Assembly (NCBI GenBank): GCA_016716475.1
Contig: JADJWG010000001.1
Span: 992,001 to 1,056,000 of the forward strand
Direction of reading: 5' to 3'
Source of the DNA: Phycisphaerales bacterium
GTDB taxonomy: Bacteria; Planctomycetota; Phycisphaerae; UBA1845; Fen-1342
DNA length: 64,000 bases
Under the pieces are notes generated by a model. The model did not search any database and was not told the DNA's origin. It was given only the letters and a program-made list of their open reading frames with translations. This document shows, in pieces, positions 45,713 through 54,122 of this stretch. The position numbers and the translations under genes were made by a program. Positions within the stretch are counted from its first letter, which is position 1, and each line of letters starts with the position of its first letter.

Positions 45713-46966
45713 ATGCCCAAGAAATCCGTTCGCGACATCGACGTGCGCGGCAAGCGGGTGCTGATCCGCGCCGACCTCAACGTACCGCTCAATGATCAAC
45801 AGCAGGTGACCGACGACCGCCGTATCCGCATGTTCCTGCCGACGCTGCAGGATGTGCTGAAACGCGGCGGGCGGGCGATCGTGCTGAGCCACCTCGGGCG
45901 GCCGACCGGGGACGGCGGGGCTGAAGATGCGAAGTACTCGCTCGCACCGGTAGCGCAGCGGATGAGTGCCCTGCTGGAGAAAGCTGTCAAGTTCGTGCCC
46001 GCCTGCACCGGGCCGGAGGCCGAGCAGGCCGCCCGGGAACTCCACGACGGCGAGGTGCTGCTGCTCGAGAACGTACGCTTTCACAAGGCCGAGACAATCA
46101 TCGACAAGGCCAAGAAGAACCCTGACAAGAAGCTTACGCCGGAACAGGACGGGAAACGCAGCGCCTTCGCCGCGGCTCTGGCAAAGCTCGGTGAAATCTA
46201 CGTGAATGACGCCTTCGGCACCTGCCACCGGAAGCACGTCAGCATGTACGACGTACCCGGCCTGCTCCCCAAGGGCCAGCGCGTCCTCGGCTTCCTCGTC
46301 GAGAAGGAGTTGAAATACCTGGGCGACGCGGTGCAGGCACCCCAGCGGCCGTTCGTGGCCGTGCTCGGTGGTGCGAAGGTAAGTGACAAGATCGGCGTCA
46401 TTCAGAACCTGCTGACCAAGGTGGACGAAATCCTGATCGGCGGCGCCATGATGTTCACCTTCTGGGCGGCCCAGGGCAAGGAAGTTGGCAAGAGTCTCTG
46501 CGAACGTGACCAGCTCGATCTGGCGCGGAAACTGCTCGCTGAGGCCGGCGGGAAGATCAACCTGCCGGTCGATACAGTGGCGGCCGCGGAGCTGAAATCC
46601 GGCGTCGCTACGCAGACGGTGGCAGGTGCCGTACCGGCCGACCTGATGGGGCTGGATGTCGGTCCGCAGACCCTGGAGCGCTTCTCGGCCGTGCTGCGCA
46701 AGGCCGGTACGATCATTTGGAACGGACCGCTCGGCGCATTCGAGACGAAGCCGTTCGAGGCCGGCACCTACACCCTTGCCCGGGTGATCGCCGCGGCAAC
46801 AAAGGCCGGTGCCGTCAGCATCATCGGCGGCGGCGACAGCGCGGCGGCCGTGGAGCAGGCTGGCCTCGCTGAGCAGGTGTCGCACATCAGCACGGGCGGT
46901 GGCGCCTCGCTGGAGTTCCTCGAGGGGAAGGCCTTCGGCCCCATCGCGGTATTGGACGAAGCGTGA
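45713..46966 (+). CDS. pgk: Phosphoglycerate kinase
   Basis: 417 residues. Transfers phosphate from 1,3-bisphosphoglycerate to ADP. RVLIRADLNVPLND at the start, LSHLGRP near 60, LLENVRFHKAE near 118, NDAFGTCHR near 163, AVLGGAKVSDKI near 217 and the C-terminal GGGDSAAAVEQAGL and STGGGASLEFLEGK. All substrate-binding blocks are present. It follows gapA by 111 bp and overlaps rpe by 4 bases. Confidence 0.97.
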   Translation: MPKKSVRDIDVRGKRVLIRADLNVPLNDQQQVTDDRRIRMFLPTLQDVLKRGGRAIVLSHLGRPTGDGGAEDAKYSLAPVAQRMSALLEKAVKFVPACTGPEAEQAARELHDGEVLLLENVRFHKAETIIDKAKKNPDKKLTPEQDGKRSAFAAALAKLGEIYVNDAFGTCHRKHVSMYDVPGLLPKGQRVLGFLVEKELKYLGDAVQAPQRPFVAVLGGAKVSDKIGVIQNLLTKVDEILIGGAMMFTFWAAQGKEVGKSLCERDQLDLARKLLAEAGGKINLPVDTVAAAELKSGVATQTVAGAVPADLMGLDVGPQTLERFSAVLRKAGTIIWNGPLGAFETKPFEAGTYTLARVIAAATKAGAVSIIGGGDSAAAVEQAGLAEQVSHISTGGGASLEFLEGKAFGPIAVLDEA

Positions 46967-47664
46967 ACATGCCCGGCCCAACCCGGCGGCCTGTGCGCAT
47001 CGCACCCTCCGTGCTGAGTGCCGATTTTGGTCGGCTGGCGGAGGAAATTGGTGCGGTCGCGGCCGCCGGGGCGGACCTGCTGCATCTCGACATCATGGAC
47101 GGGCACTTCGTGCCCAACCTGTCCTTCGGGGTGCCGGTGGTCGCGAGCATTCGGCGGCACACGTCGCTCTTCCTGGATGCCCACCTGATGATCACCGATC
47201 CGCTGCATTACGCCCCGGCATTCGTCGAAGCCGGTGCCAACAACATTACCTTTCACATTGAAACCATCCCGGATCCAGTCGCCACAGTGGAAACGCTGCG
47301 CGGCCTCGGAGTGCAGGTTGGGGTAGCGCTTAACCCGGGGACACCCCTTGCAGCGCTCGACCCGGTCATTGAAATCGTCGATCTCGTACTCGTGATGTCC
47401 GTTTGGCCCGGCTTCGGCGGACAGCATTACCTCACCGAAAGCACGGACCGCATCGCGCGCCTCGCACAGCGGCTGCGGCCTGACCAAACACTCGAGGTGG
47501 ACGGCGGCATCCACGCCGCCAACATCGGATCCGTGGCGGCCGCCGGCGCGAATACCTTGGTCGCTGGGTCCGCCATTTTCGGCGCGCCGGATGCAGGGGC
47601 CGCCTTGCGAGCGCTGCGCGCGGCGGCCGAGGACGGCGCCCGGGCGCCGGAGCAGAAGGCATGA
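46963..47664 (+). CDS. rpe: Ribulose-phosphate 3-epimerase
   Basis: 233 residues, TIM barrel of the pentose phosphate pathway, interconverting ribulose- and xylulose-5-phosphate. IAPSVLSADFGRL, LHLDIMDGHFVPNLSFG with metal ligands, LVMSVWPGFGGQ and EVDGGIHAANI. The usual VNPGFGGQ reads VWPGFGGQ here, a W for N change in the loop that precedes the phosphate site. GTG start overlaps the pgk stop (GTGA); an ATG two codons later is the alternative. Confidence 0.94.
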   Translation: MNMPGPTRRPVRIAPSVLSADFGRLAEEIGAVAAAGADLLHLDIMDGHFVPNLSFGVPVVASIRRHTSLFLDAHLMITDPLHYAPAFVEAGANNITFHIETIPDPVATVETLRGLGVQVGVALNPGTPLAALDPVIEIVDLVLVMSVWPGFGGQHYLTESTDRIARLAQRLRPDQTLEVDGGIHAANIGSVAAAGANTLVAGSAIFGAPDAGAALRALRAAAEDGARAPEQKA

Positions 47665-48215
47665 GAGTAGTGCTGATCCCCTGCGCAGCCACCGACTGGC
47701 AAGCCGAGGGTCGGCTGCTGGGGCGAACGGCGCTTAGCCCGACGACGGAGGGGCAGGCCGGTTGCGCAACGTGGTTAGCCCCGTTGCGAGCAGCCGGGCT
47801 CATCACGATCTACCACGGACCGGATGAGTTGTCCCAATTCACCGCGCGGCTATTGGCACGGCACCTGCGCATCACAGTTCGATCGGCACAGGACCTCGCT
47901 GAACTGGATGTCGGCCTGTGGGCGGGGCTCACGGATGGGCAGTTACGGTCGCGGTTTGCTTCGGCCCATCGCGAGTTGTGCGAATCGCCGCTCAATGTCA
48001 CACCGCCGGGTGGCGAGACCGTGAGCGCTGCCGCCGAGCGCCTCAAGGGATTTTTTCACAAACAGACCCGTCGGAATGGTGCCCGGACGATCGGTGTTGT
48101 GTTGCGACCGTTGACCTGGGCACTGGCACGGTGTGTGCTGGAGCAGGATGACTTCTCGTCCATGTGGACCTCTGCCCAGGGCCGACAGGAACCCGTGCTC
48201 GTCGAAACCCCGTAA
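47661..48215 (+). CDS. Degenerate histidine-phosphatase-like protein
   Basis: 184 residues with the outline of the phosphoglycerate-mutase-like (histidine phosphatase) superfamily: N-terminal strand VVLIPCAATDWQAEGRLLGRTALSPTTEG, where active members have RHGET; a later ELDVGLWAGL corresponding to E...G.WEG; and TPPGGETVSAAAERL corresponding to P.GES. The catalytic RHG is replaced by CAA and the second histidine region reads VVLRPLTWAL instead of VSHG. It is therefore probably not a phosphatase. Its start overlaps the rpe stop (ATGA), so it is expressed with the glycolytic genes. Confidence 0.7.
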   Translation: MRVVLIPCAATDWQAEGRLLGRTALSPTTEGQAGCATWLAPLRAAGLITIYHGPDELSQFTARLLARHLRITVRSAQDLAELDVGLWAGLTDGQLRSRFASAHRELCESPLNVTPPGGETVSAAAERLKGFFHKQTRRNGARTIGVVLRPLTWALARCVLEQDDFSSMWTSAQGRQEPVLVETP

Positions 48216-48279
48216 CACGGTAGAATGCTTGGCAGGTGGACGGCTGGGTTCGGGGCCCCGGCTGCCCGGAGGAGATTGG

Positions 48280-49104
48280 ATGGTTGAGGGCACAACACCC
48301 GCCCGCCGCAACGTGGAGGTCCCGGAGGGGCTGTGGATTCGCTGCGTGAGCTGCGGGGCCATGGTCTACCGTCGAATTCTGGAAGAGGAACTTCACGTCT
48401 GCCCGGAATGTGACTACCACTACCGCGTCGACGCCCGGGCGCGCATCGCGCAGCTCAACGACCCGGAGACTTTCGAGGAATTCCTGCCGCACCTCGAATC
48501 CAGTAACCCGCTGAACTTTACCGATCGCATCAGTTACCGCGAGCGACTCGACAAGGTGAAAGCGGCGACGGGCGAATCGGAGGCCATCATCGTCGGCAAG
48601 GGCTTCATCAAGGGCCGACCGCTGATCATGGGAGTGATGAACCCGAACTTCATCATGGGTTCGATGGGCTCGGTGGTCGGCGAGAAAGTCTGCGCTGCGG
48701 CCGAACGGGCAGCGGCGGAGGGCCTGCCCCTGCTGATGGTCACGTGCAGTGGCGGCGCCCGCATGATGGAGGGGATGGTGTCACTGGCGCAGATGGCGCG
48801 AACGTCCGCCGCGATTGCCAAGCTTGATGACGTCGGCGGGCTCTACATCGTGGTGATGACAGACCCGACCACGGCCGGCGTGGCCGCCAGCTTCGCATTC
48901 CTGGGCGACTTCACGCTGGCGGAACCGGGCGCGCTGATCGGGTTCGCGGGGCCGCGCGTCATTGCGAACACCATCCGCGCCACGCTGCCGGAGGGCTTTC
49001 AGCGGGCCGAGTTCATGCTTGAGCACGGTTTCGTTGATCGCATTGTGCATCGGCGCGACCTGCGCAGCGAAATCGCCAAGATCATCGACTATTGCAACAA
49101 ATGA
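48280..49104 (+). CDS. accD: Acetyl-CoA carboxylase carboxyltransferase subunit beta
   Basis: 274 residues. AccD pairs with AccA to carboxylate acetyl-CoA to malonyl-CoA. The four-cysteine zinc ribbon CVSCGAMV...VCPECDYH is at 22-44, and the crotonase-like core has GVMNPNFIMGSMGSVVGEK, CSGGARMMEGMVSLAQMA and DPTTAGVAASFAFLGD. The ATG is preceded by GGAGGAG. accA is not in this window. The gene follows the phosphatase-like gene by 64 bp and is probably co-transcribed. Confidence 0.96.
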   Translation: MVEGTTPARRNVEVPEGLWIRCVSCGAMVYRRILEEELHVCPECDYHYRVDARARIAQLNDPETFEEFLPHLESSNPLNFTDRISYRERLDKVKAATGESEAIIVGKGFIKGRPLIMGVMNPNFIMGSMGSVVGEKVCAAAERAAAEGLPLLMVTCSGGARMMEGMVSLAQMARTSAAIAKLDDVGGLYIVVMTDPTTAGVAASFAFLGDFTLAEPGALIGFAGPRVIANTIRATLPEGFQRAEFMLEHGFVDRIVHRRDLRSEIAKIIDYCNK

Positions 49105-49151
49105 GCCCGGTGGCCGCCGCACCCGCCGGCCGCCCCGGCGAGTGAGAGTTC

Positions 49152-49535
49152 GTGACCATGCTGCTGTTTGCAAATGCGCCTCCCGGACTGCTCACGTGGG
49201 TTCTCAGCGAGCTGCAGCACCCCCTCGTGATCTTCGGTTTCGCGGCCCAGTTCATCTTTTTCGCCCGCTTCCTCGTGCAATGGGTCGTGTCGGAGCGGCT
49301 GGGTCGGAGTCATATCCCGGTTTCGTTCTGGTATCTCAGTCTTGTCGGGGGGGCTATGACATTCGTCTATGCCCTGCTCAAGCATGATCTGGTTTTCATG
49401 ACGAGCCAAGGGTTGGCGGTCGGCATCTACATTCGAAATCTCATGCTGATCTACCGTCCGCGACCAGCGCGCCTCGTAGATGGCGCGCCGCTCACGCGGG
49501 CCGAACGTGCCGTGGCCGACTCCGCCCCGCCCTGA
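49152..49535 (+). CDS. LAB_N (lipid A biosynthesis N-terminal) domain membrane protein
   Basis: 127 residues with three transmembrane helices. QFIFFARFLVQWVVSERLGRSHIPVSFWYLSLVGGAM is the hallmark of the small LAB_N family, which often sits beside lipid A or polyprenyl-sugar transferases and is suggested to help flip or modify lipid-linked aminoarabinose. No such partner is in this window. The GTG at 49152 or the ATG two codons later is the start. Confidence 0.8.
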   Translation: MTMLLFANAPPGLLTWVLSELQHPLVIFGFAAQFIFFARFLVQWVVSERLGRSHIPVSFWYLSLVGGAMTFVYALLKHDLVFMTSQGLAVGIYIRNLMLIYRPRPARLVDGAPLTRAERAVADSAPP

Positions 49536-49646
49536 CCCGGACAAAGCACAAGGGCCCGGCAGCGCTTTCGTGTGGCCATGCAGCACTCGTTCCTTGTGTA
49601 GCGCACTCCTTCGGAGCCGGTCGCGCGGCTATGATGATGAGTTCGG

Positions 49647-50579
49647 ATGCATCGCGTAGGCGTGCATGACAGTCACACAGGTGTGACCTTGGGTTGGCAG
49701 GATCGCGAATACTCTCAGACGCACAGCGGCCTGATCGGACGGCTCTCCGGCCGCATGCGGGTCACATGGGCAATCACTTTCCTGCTACTGCTGCACGCGG
49801 TCGCGGCGGCCATGATGCTGATACTCCACTATGGCCGTGACGCGGACGTCGTGCGAGCCCATGTGCAACTGGGGGACGGCGCCCTGCACCCACTCGCCGT
49901 GCTGCTGCATCCATTTGCGATGACGAACCCACTCGCCATCGCACTCGTACTCTTTTTCTTGTGGGCCCTTGGTCGGCAGCTCGGCGAGACCATGACCAAT
50001 GCGCAGCTCCTGTTGTGCGTGGGAGGGGCTAATCTGGCTGCCGGGTCCGTCTACCTGACAGTCGCACTACTCTCGCCGACATTCGCGACGCGCGTGCTCG
50101 ACTACCCGCTCGGCGCCTTGGCGGGGCTGTTGTGGTTAACCTGGTATTCGTTGGGCGATCAGCAGATCACGCTGGCTGGGCACTCCCTCGGTGGCCGTAC
50201 GCTCTATGCGGCGTGTGCTGGTTTAGCCGTACTGTTCGCGTTCATGACCCATGGCGCGGGCGCGTTGGCCTGGCTGGGCGCGGCTTTGGCCGGTGCGGGC
50301 GCCACCTGGAGCATTCTGAAAGTCATGGTGCGGGTCGCCGATCGTCCCGTATTGACGGTACCTCTTTCAGAGCCCCCCAAGCGGCGGTCCCGGCGTGGTA
50401 CCCGGTCCGGAACATCCCCCGAACCTGCGGAGCGGCGGGCTAGCCAGCCGACGGCAACCCAGCCGGAAATCGATCAGATCCTCACGAAAATCAGCCGCGA
50501 GGGCATGCAGGCACTCACTCCGGACGAGCGGAACCGCCTGGAGGAAGCTCGCCGGGAACTATTGCGCCGCGGGCGTTGA
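49647..50579 (+). CDS. Rhomboid-like membrane protein, apparently protease-inactive, with DUF6576-like tail
   Basis: 310 residues. Five or six transmembrane helices between about 38 and 228 follow the rhomboid order: LHPLAVLLHPFAMTNPLAIALVLFFLWALGRQLGETM, then helices 4 to 6. The catalytic GxSG and His of active rhomboids are absent; the equivalent stretch reads YPLGALAGLLWL. After a basic linker the C-terminus IDQILTKISREGMQALTPDERNRLEEA matches the short DUF6576-type motif often fused to rhomboid-like proteins in this phylum. ATG start not strongly supported; the first 37 residues may be leader. Confidence 0.65.
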   Translation: MHRVGVHDSHTGVTLGWQDREYSQTHSGLIGRLSGRMRVTWAITFLLLLHAVAAAMMLILHYGRDADVVRAHVQLGDGALHPLAVLLHPFAMTNPLAIALVLFFLWALGRQLGETMTNAQLLLCVGGANLAAGSVYLTVALLSPTFATRVLDYPLGALAGLLWLTWYSLGDQQITLAGHSLGGRTLYAACAGLAVLFAFMTHGAGALAWLGAALAGAGATWSILKVMVRVADRPVLTVPLSEPPKRRSRRGTRSGTSPEPAERRASQPTATQPEIDQILTKISREGMQALTPDERNRLEEARRELLRRGR

Positions 50580-50807
50580 TCGGCGTTCCGGCCTTGCAAT
50601 CCACGTGCAGGGCGGCCACACTTCGTACGTGCCCGGTCCCGTGTGGCTCATGCCATAGTCAGAAACCGTGCAATGGACGCGGAAGAATGTCGACAGTATC
50701 GCCGATAATGTTGGGGATGCGGCGTAACGCAGCGCTCCCGCTACGGTCCGGTAAATTCCGGCGACCGGAGCCGGGGCTGAGCAAGTCCGGCTACGAGCGG
50801 TAAACGC

Positions 50808-51218
50808 ATGATCGAGAAGTATTGCGACCTCTGGCTGGAAAAAGCGGATTACCGCTGCATTCTCACGAGCGCGGCCGTCACCAATGGCGAAGCGGCGCTG
50901 GATTCGAATTCCGCACGCCAGGCGGCGGGGCGCTTTGCGGGCATCTCCACCGACTTGGCACGGCTGCTGACCTCGCGCGGCAATCATGTGCACGAGATTC
51001 GGCCGGGGCTGTGCTCCTTCCCCATCAAGCAGTACCAATGGTCCGGTCCGACGCTGCCAATCATTGAGCGGAGCGCGCGGGAACTACTCGCGCTGGTCGG
51101 CGAAAAAGTCACGATCCTCCCGCGGCCGGGATGCGGTCCAGGTGAACTGAGTTGGGAGGATGTGAAGAAGGCACTCGAATTCCTGCCCGACACCATCATT
51201 GTCTGTCCGGGGCCCTAA
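50808..51218 (+). CDS. Small macro-domain-like protein
   Basis: 136 residues. The order VTNGEAALDSNSARQA, PTLPIIERSARELLALV, ILPRPGCGPGELSWEDVKKALEFL and IIVCPGP, with FPIKQYQWSGP in between, matches a family of short macro-domain-like proteins (FPxKxxW...SxxxL...PRPGCGxGxLxWxxV). Classical macro domains bind ADP-ribose or remove it from nucleotides or proteins; activity here is not demonstrated. Encoded next to the injection-system region but on the opposite strand. The 228 bp upstream show no gene. Confidence 0.65.
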   Translation: MIEKYCDLWLEKADYRCILTSAAVTNGEAALDSNSARQAAGRFAGISTDLARLLTSRGNHVHEIRPGLCSFPIKQYQWSGPTLPIIERSARELLALVGEKVTILPRPGCGPGELSWEDVKKALEFLPDTIIVCPGP

Positions 51219-51251
51219 CGGGGCACCACACCGCCCAGTGCCCGAACTTCG

Positions 51252-53069
51252 TCACCGCACACGATAGCCCACCACCACTGGTACTCCGCCCGGCAGCACG
51301 CGCGGCGGGGCCGTGACAGTCACCGCCAATTCGACCCCGTCGGCCGCACCTTCGACCGGGCGCGCCTGCACCGAGATCTGCTGCTCGTCGGGAGTGATGT
51401 CGGCCACGGTCAGCCAGTCGCGTACATGCGTAAGCACCACGGCCACGAGTTTTTCGGTATCCAGGCGGGTAAGGTGGGGTCGCAGGTCGAGCAACAGTGT
51501 CGAGAGACGGCTCGCGAAAAGTTGGTAAGGCAGACTGATTTCGAGAATCGCGCCACCTTCGGGACGCGCCGGGCGCGCCGCGCTGAAGCCGTTGCAGAGC
51601 ACGACGCGCGTTTCTTCTTCATAGCCGATGATCGCGTTGAGCCCGACCGCGGCCAGTTCCTGGGCACGTTCCATGCTCAGTGCGGTGTCAGCCGGTCCGA
51701 GGGGCTTGTCGCCCTTGGGACCGCCGCGGCCGGTCGCGAAGCCGTCGACTCGTCCAACGAGCCCGGTGGGCCAGCCACTCTCTGCGAAACTGGCGGACAG
51801 AGTGCAGGCCGCGATGATCGGGCCGCCGGCCCACAGCAGATCGCGCTCGCCGACGCAATCCTCGCGAAAAGCGAACGACAGGTCTCCGTCGCGCGCGGGA
51901 ACATATGGTGCCCGGAGGAGGGCGCGGCCAAAGATCAGGCCGAGAAAACGGGCATAGGGCTGATCTCGGAGCGTTTTGTATTTCGCGAACTGCCACTGAT
52001 CCATGTGGTTGTGGAAGGCCGGGAGCGCCGGCACCTGCCAGGCATGCTTGCTGCCGAAGAACGCCGCACCTACGCCGGTGAGCACCACCAGCGGCAGACT
52101 CGCGGCGTGCTGGGCGAGTTCGTCGAGTGCCTCCAGGTCGGCGGGTGTGTTGCCGAACTGCTCATCCACGAGGAGCACATCGGGCGCCTGCGCACCTTCG
52201 TCAAAGACCGGGTCAATGACTTTCGCCACGAGCCGCTCGGCAAGGTGAGCGCGCGGCGCGTGCAACAGTTGCAGCCGGATCCCGGCCCGAAAATCGAGCT
52301 TCGAGACCAGCAATGCTACGGAGCGCCAAGTCGACTCCAGGCGCTGCACCGCGGGGGTATGCAGCACGAGATTCAGCCAAGTGCCACATTGCTGGTCGAG
52401 CTTCGCCAGCGCCCGCCGTAGACTGGAGGCTTCCGTGGCGGGAATCTTCATCCCGCCGGCACCGGCCGCGGCGGCAACGAGTGCCCCGACGCCCGACTTC
52501 GGGGGCGCCGCAGCCGACTCCGCAGCCGATGGTTCCTCACCGCCGAGGTCGAACTGATCCAGCAGGGCGTCGACGTTTTGGGCGGCTTCTGCAGCGCTAC
52601 CGGTGCGCAGCGCATCGGGCAGCCAACTCAGGACCGCATGAGCACTCGCAAGCTCACCTGCTTTTGCAGTGAGCACATCCGCAGTGAGCTTGCCCAGCAG
52701 GCGTTGAACAAGCAATTCCCGCGCGGCATGCAAAGGACGAGTGGCAGCCAATTGCTCGGCAATGCGCTCCGGACGGAAGTCCTGCATGGTCCTGAAGGTC
52801 AGCGCTACTTCCGCCATAGGACCACCCGGAATCAGCGGATCCGCGACGGTAAAAGCGACCGCGGGCTGGGCGGCAGCCAACACCTCGTCGAAGGAGTCCG
52901 CACTGACTCCGACCCCTGTATCCACGAGTGGGCCGTCGAGACGCCCCTGTTCGCTGCCGGCAAAGTCCGCCAGCAGCAACATGTGGAACGGGCGCTCGCG
53001 CGTGACGCGCAGCCCTTCCGGAAATGGAAAGTCAACGCCCACATCGGGCGGGAGCGAGGAGTCAGACAT
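51252..53069 (-). CDS. Fused TssB-TssC contractile sheath protein
   Basis: 605 residues. In canonical type VI systems the sheath protomer is two proteins, TssB (about 160) and TssC (about 500). Here one chain carries both: residues about 1-170 look TssB-like (RPFHMLLLADFAG, VALTFRTMQDFRPERIAEQL, LLVQRLLGKL), a serine/alanine/glycine-rich linker runs about 190-245, and from about 255 the TssC core follows: LESTWRSVALLVSKLDF, WQFAKYKTLRDQPYARFLGLIFGRALLRAPY, FREDCVGERDLLWAGGPIIAACTLSASFAESGWPTG and the C-terminal PHLTRLDTEKLVAVVLTHVRDWLTVADITP. The ATG has GGAGG upstream. Last gene of the minus-strand cluster here. Confidence 0.88.
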   Translation of the reverse strand: MSDSSLPPDVGVDFPFPEGLRVTRERPFHMLLLADFAGSEQGRLDGPLVDTGVGVSADSFDEVLAAAQPAVAFTVADPLIPGGPMAEVALTFRTMQDFRPERIAEQLAATRPLHAARELLVQRLLGKLTADVLTAKAGELASAHAVLSWLPDALRTGSAAEAAQNVDALLDQFDLGGEEPSAAESAAAPPKSGVGALVAAAAGAGGMKIPATEASSLRRALAKLDQQCGTWLNLVLHTPAVQRLESTWRSVALLVSKLDFRAGIRLQLLHAPRAHLAERLVAKVIDPVFDEGAQAPDVLLVDEQFGNTPADLEALDELAQHAASLPLVVLTGVGAAFFGSKHAWQVPALPAFHNHMDQWQFAKYKTLRDQPYARFLGLIFGRALLRAPYVPARDGDLSFAFREDCVGERDLLWAGGPIIAACTLSASFAESGWPTGLVGRVDGFATGRGGPKGDKPLGPADTALSMERAQELAAVGLNAIIGYEEETRVVLCNGFSAARPARPEGGAILEISLPYQLFASRLSTLLLDLRPHLTRLDTEKLVAVVLTHVRDWLTVADITPDEQQISVQARPVEGAADGVELAVTVTAPPRVLPGGVPVVVGYRVR

Positions 53070-53252
53070 GGAGCGCCTCCGCTCTGAATTGTGGCTCAAT
53101 GCCAGCAGTAGACGAGCCGCGCGCGGTACCGGGAAACGCGCCGCTCCTGCACAATCGGTCACCCGCGCAACCACACGCTGCGCGGGCGCACGGCACGCCG
53201 TTCGCCAGTGCGCACGCCGGGAGGCGCACCAGGCCGACGTCCGCGGGGAGAC

Positions 53253-53546
53253 TTACCGCTTACCCTTGCGCGGAGTGACCCGCAGCCATTCCTTGATCTG
53301 GGTCTTGACGGCGTATTCGGAACTCTCGCAGCCACCGCCAAGCAGGGCCTGATCCACCAGACTGGCCGCCACGCGCCCCTCCGGACCCGCCCCAAGCCCG
53401 GCGAAGCGGTACTCGGTGTCGAGTTCATGGCCGGCCACACGGGCGTGCCGTCGGATGCACTCGAGGACGGTACCCGTATCATTCGGATTGAGGCGATACT
53501 TATGCAGCAGCAGGTCGCTGAGTTTCGCTTCGAGCAACGAGTTCAT
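53253..53546 (-). CDS. Small protein of the injection-system cluster, unknown
   Basis: 97 residues, mixed alpha/beta, beginning MNSLLEAKLSDLLLHKYRL and ending in a basic tail TPRKGKR. No signal peptide or transmembrane helix, one Cys pair (GGGCESS and LECIRR). No family recognised. It lies between the DUF4123 gene (28 bp upstream) and the sheath gene (183 bp downstream) on the same strand, so it is likely a structural or accessory part of the apparatus. AGGAG lies before the ATG. Confidence 0.55.
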   Translation of the reverse strand: MNSLLEAKLSDLLLHKYRLNPNDTGTVLECIRRHARVAGHELDTEYRFAGLGAGPEGRVAASLVDQALLGGGCESSEYAVKTQIKEWLRVTPRKGKR

Positions 53547-53574
53547 GGGTTCTCCTTTCGGCCCAACAAAGAGA

Positions 53575-54105
53575 CTAGGTGGTCAACGGGATCTTTCTGC
53601 TCACAAGTTTCCCATCGACCAGCGAATAACAGAGCAGCCCCCGATCCTCATCTTCGCAATAGAGGGTGCGCACCGGCCCGAAGAAACGTTCGGCTTCTGC
53701 CGGCGTACACGTCGGGAGAAACGTCCGCAGCACACGGGGATCATAGAAGCGGAAGAAGTATTTCGTCCGGCGGGCATCGCGCACGATCGTCAGCGTTCGG
53801 AAATGCCGCCGCACCTCGGCGAGTTCGGCCGGAGCATCGAGCAGGATGCCGACGCTCTTACCCCATTCCGCGAACCACCACTGGGCGAAGGCCGAGCGGC
53901 GCGGAAACTCGGCGAGGTACGGCGCCACGTCGCGGAGGTGGTCGCCGGCGCGCCCCGCGAAGAGCGACTCGCAGGCCGCACCTGCATCGGCGGCCTCGAA
54001 GGGGCCATCCGGCGCGCAGGCCGAGTCGAGCAGCGCGTACAGCCGCGCTCCGGGCGGCACGGCCCGTTGCAGAATCTCAGCTACCGGTGACGTCGCAGCA
54101 GGCAT
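53575..54105 (-). CDS. DUF4123-domain T6SS effector-loading adaptor
   Basis: 176 residues from the ATG at 54105 (a TTG at 54111 is possible). The sequence has the DUF4123 order: RLYALLDSACAP, an internal DAGAACESLFAG, WWFAEWGKSVGILLDAPAELAEVRRHFRTL, then RRTKYFFRFYDPRVLRTFLPTCTPAEAERFFGPVRTLYCEDED. DUF4123 proteins (Tap/TEC/VasW) are chaperones that load effectors onto VgrG or PAAR tips and are not themselves exported. Its presence is strong evidence that a cargo protein is encoded next to it; the peptidase-like and PAAR proteins are the candidates. Confidence 0.9.
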   Translation of the reverse strand: MPAATSPVAEILQRAVPPGARLYALLDSACAPDGPFEAADAGAACESLFAGRAGDHLRDVAPYLAEFPRRSAFAQWWFAEWGKSVGILLDAPAELAEVRRHFRTLTIVRDARRTKYFFRFYDPRVLRTFLPTCTPAEAERFFGPVRTLYCEDEDRGLLCYSLVDGKLVSRKIPLTT

Positions 54106-54122
54106 GGGCAATCACCACGTCC

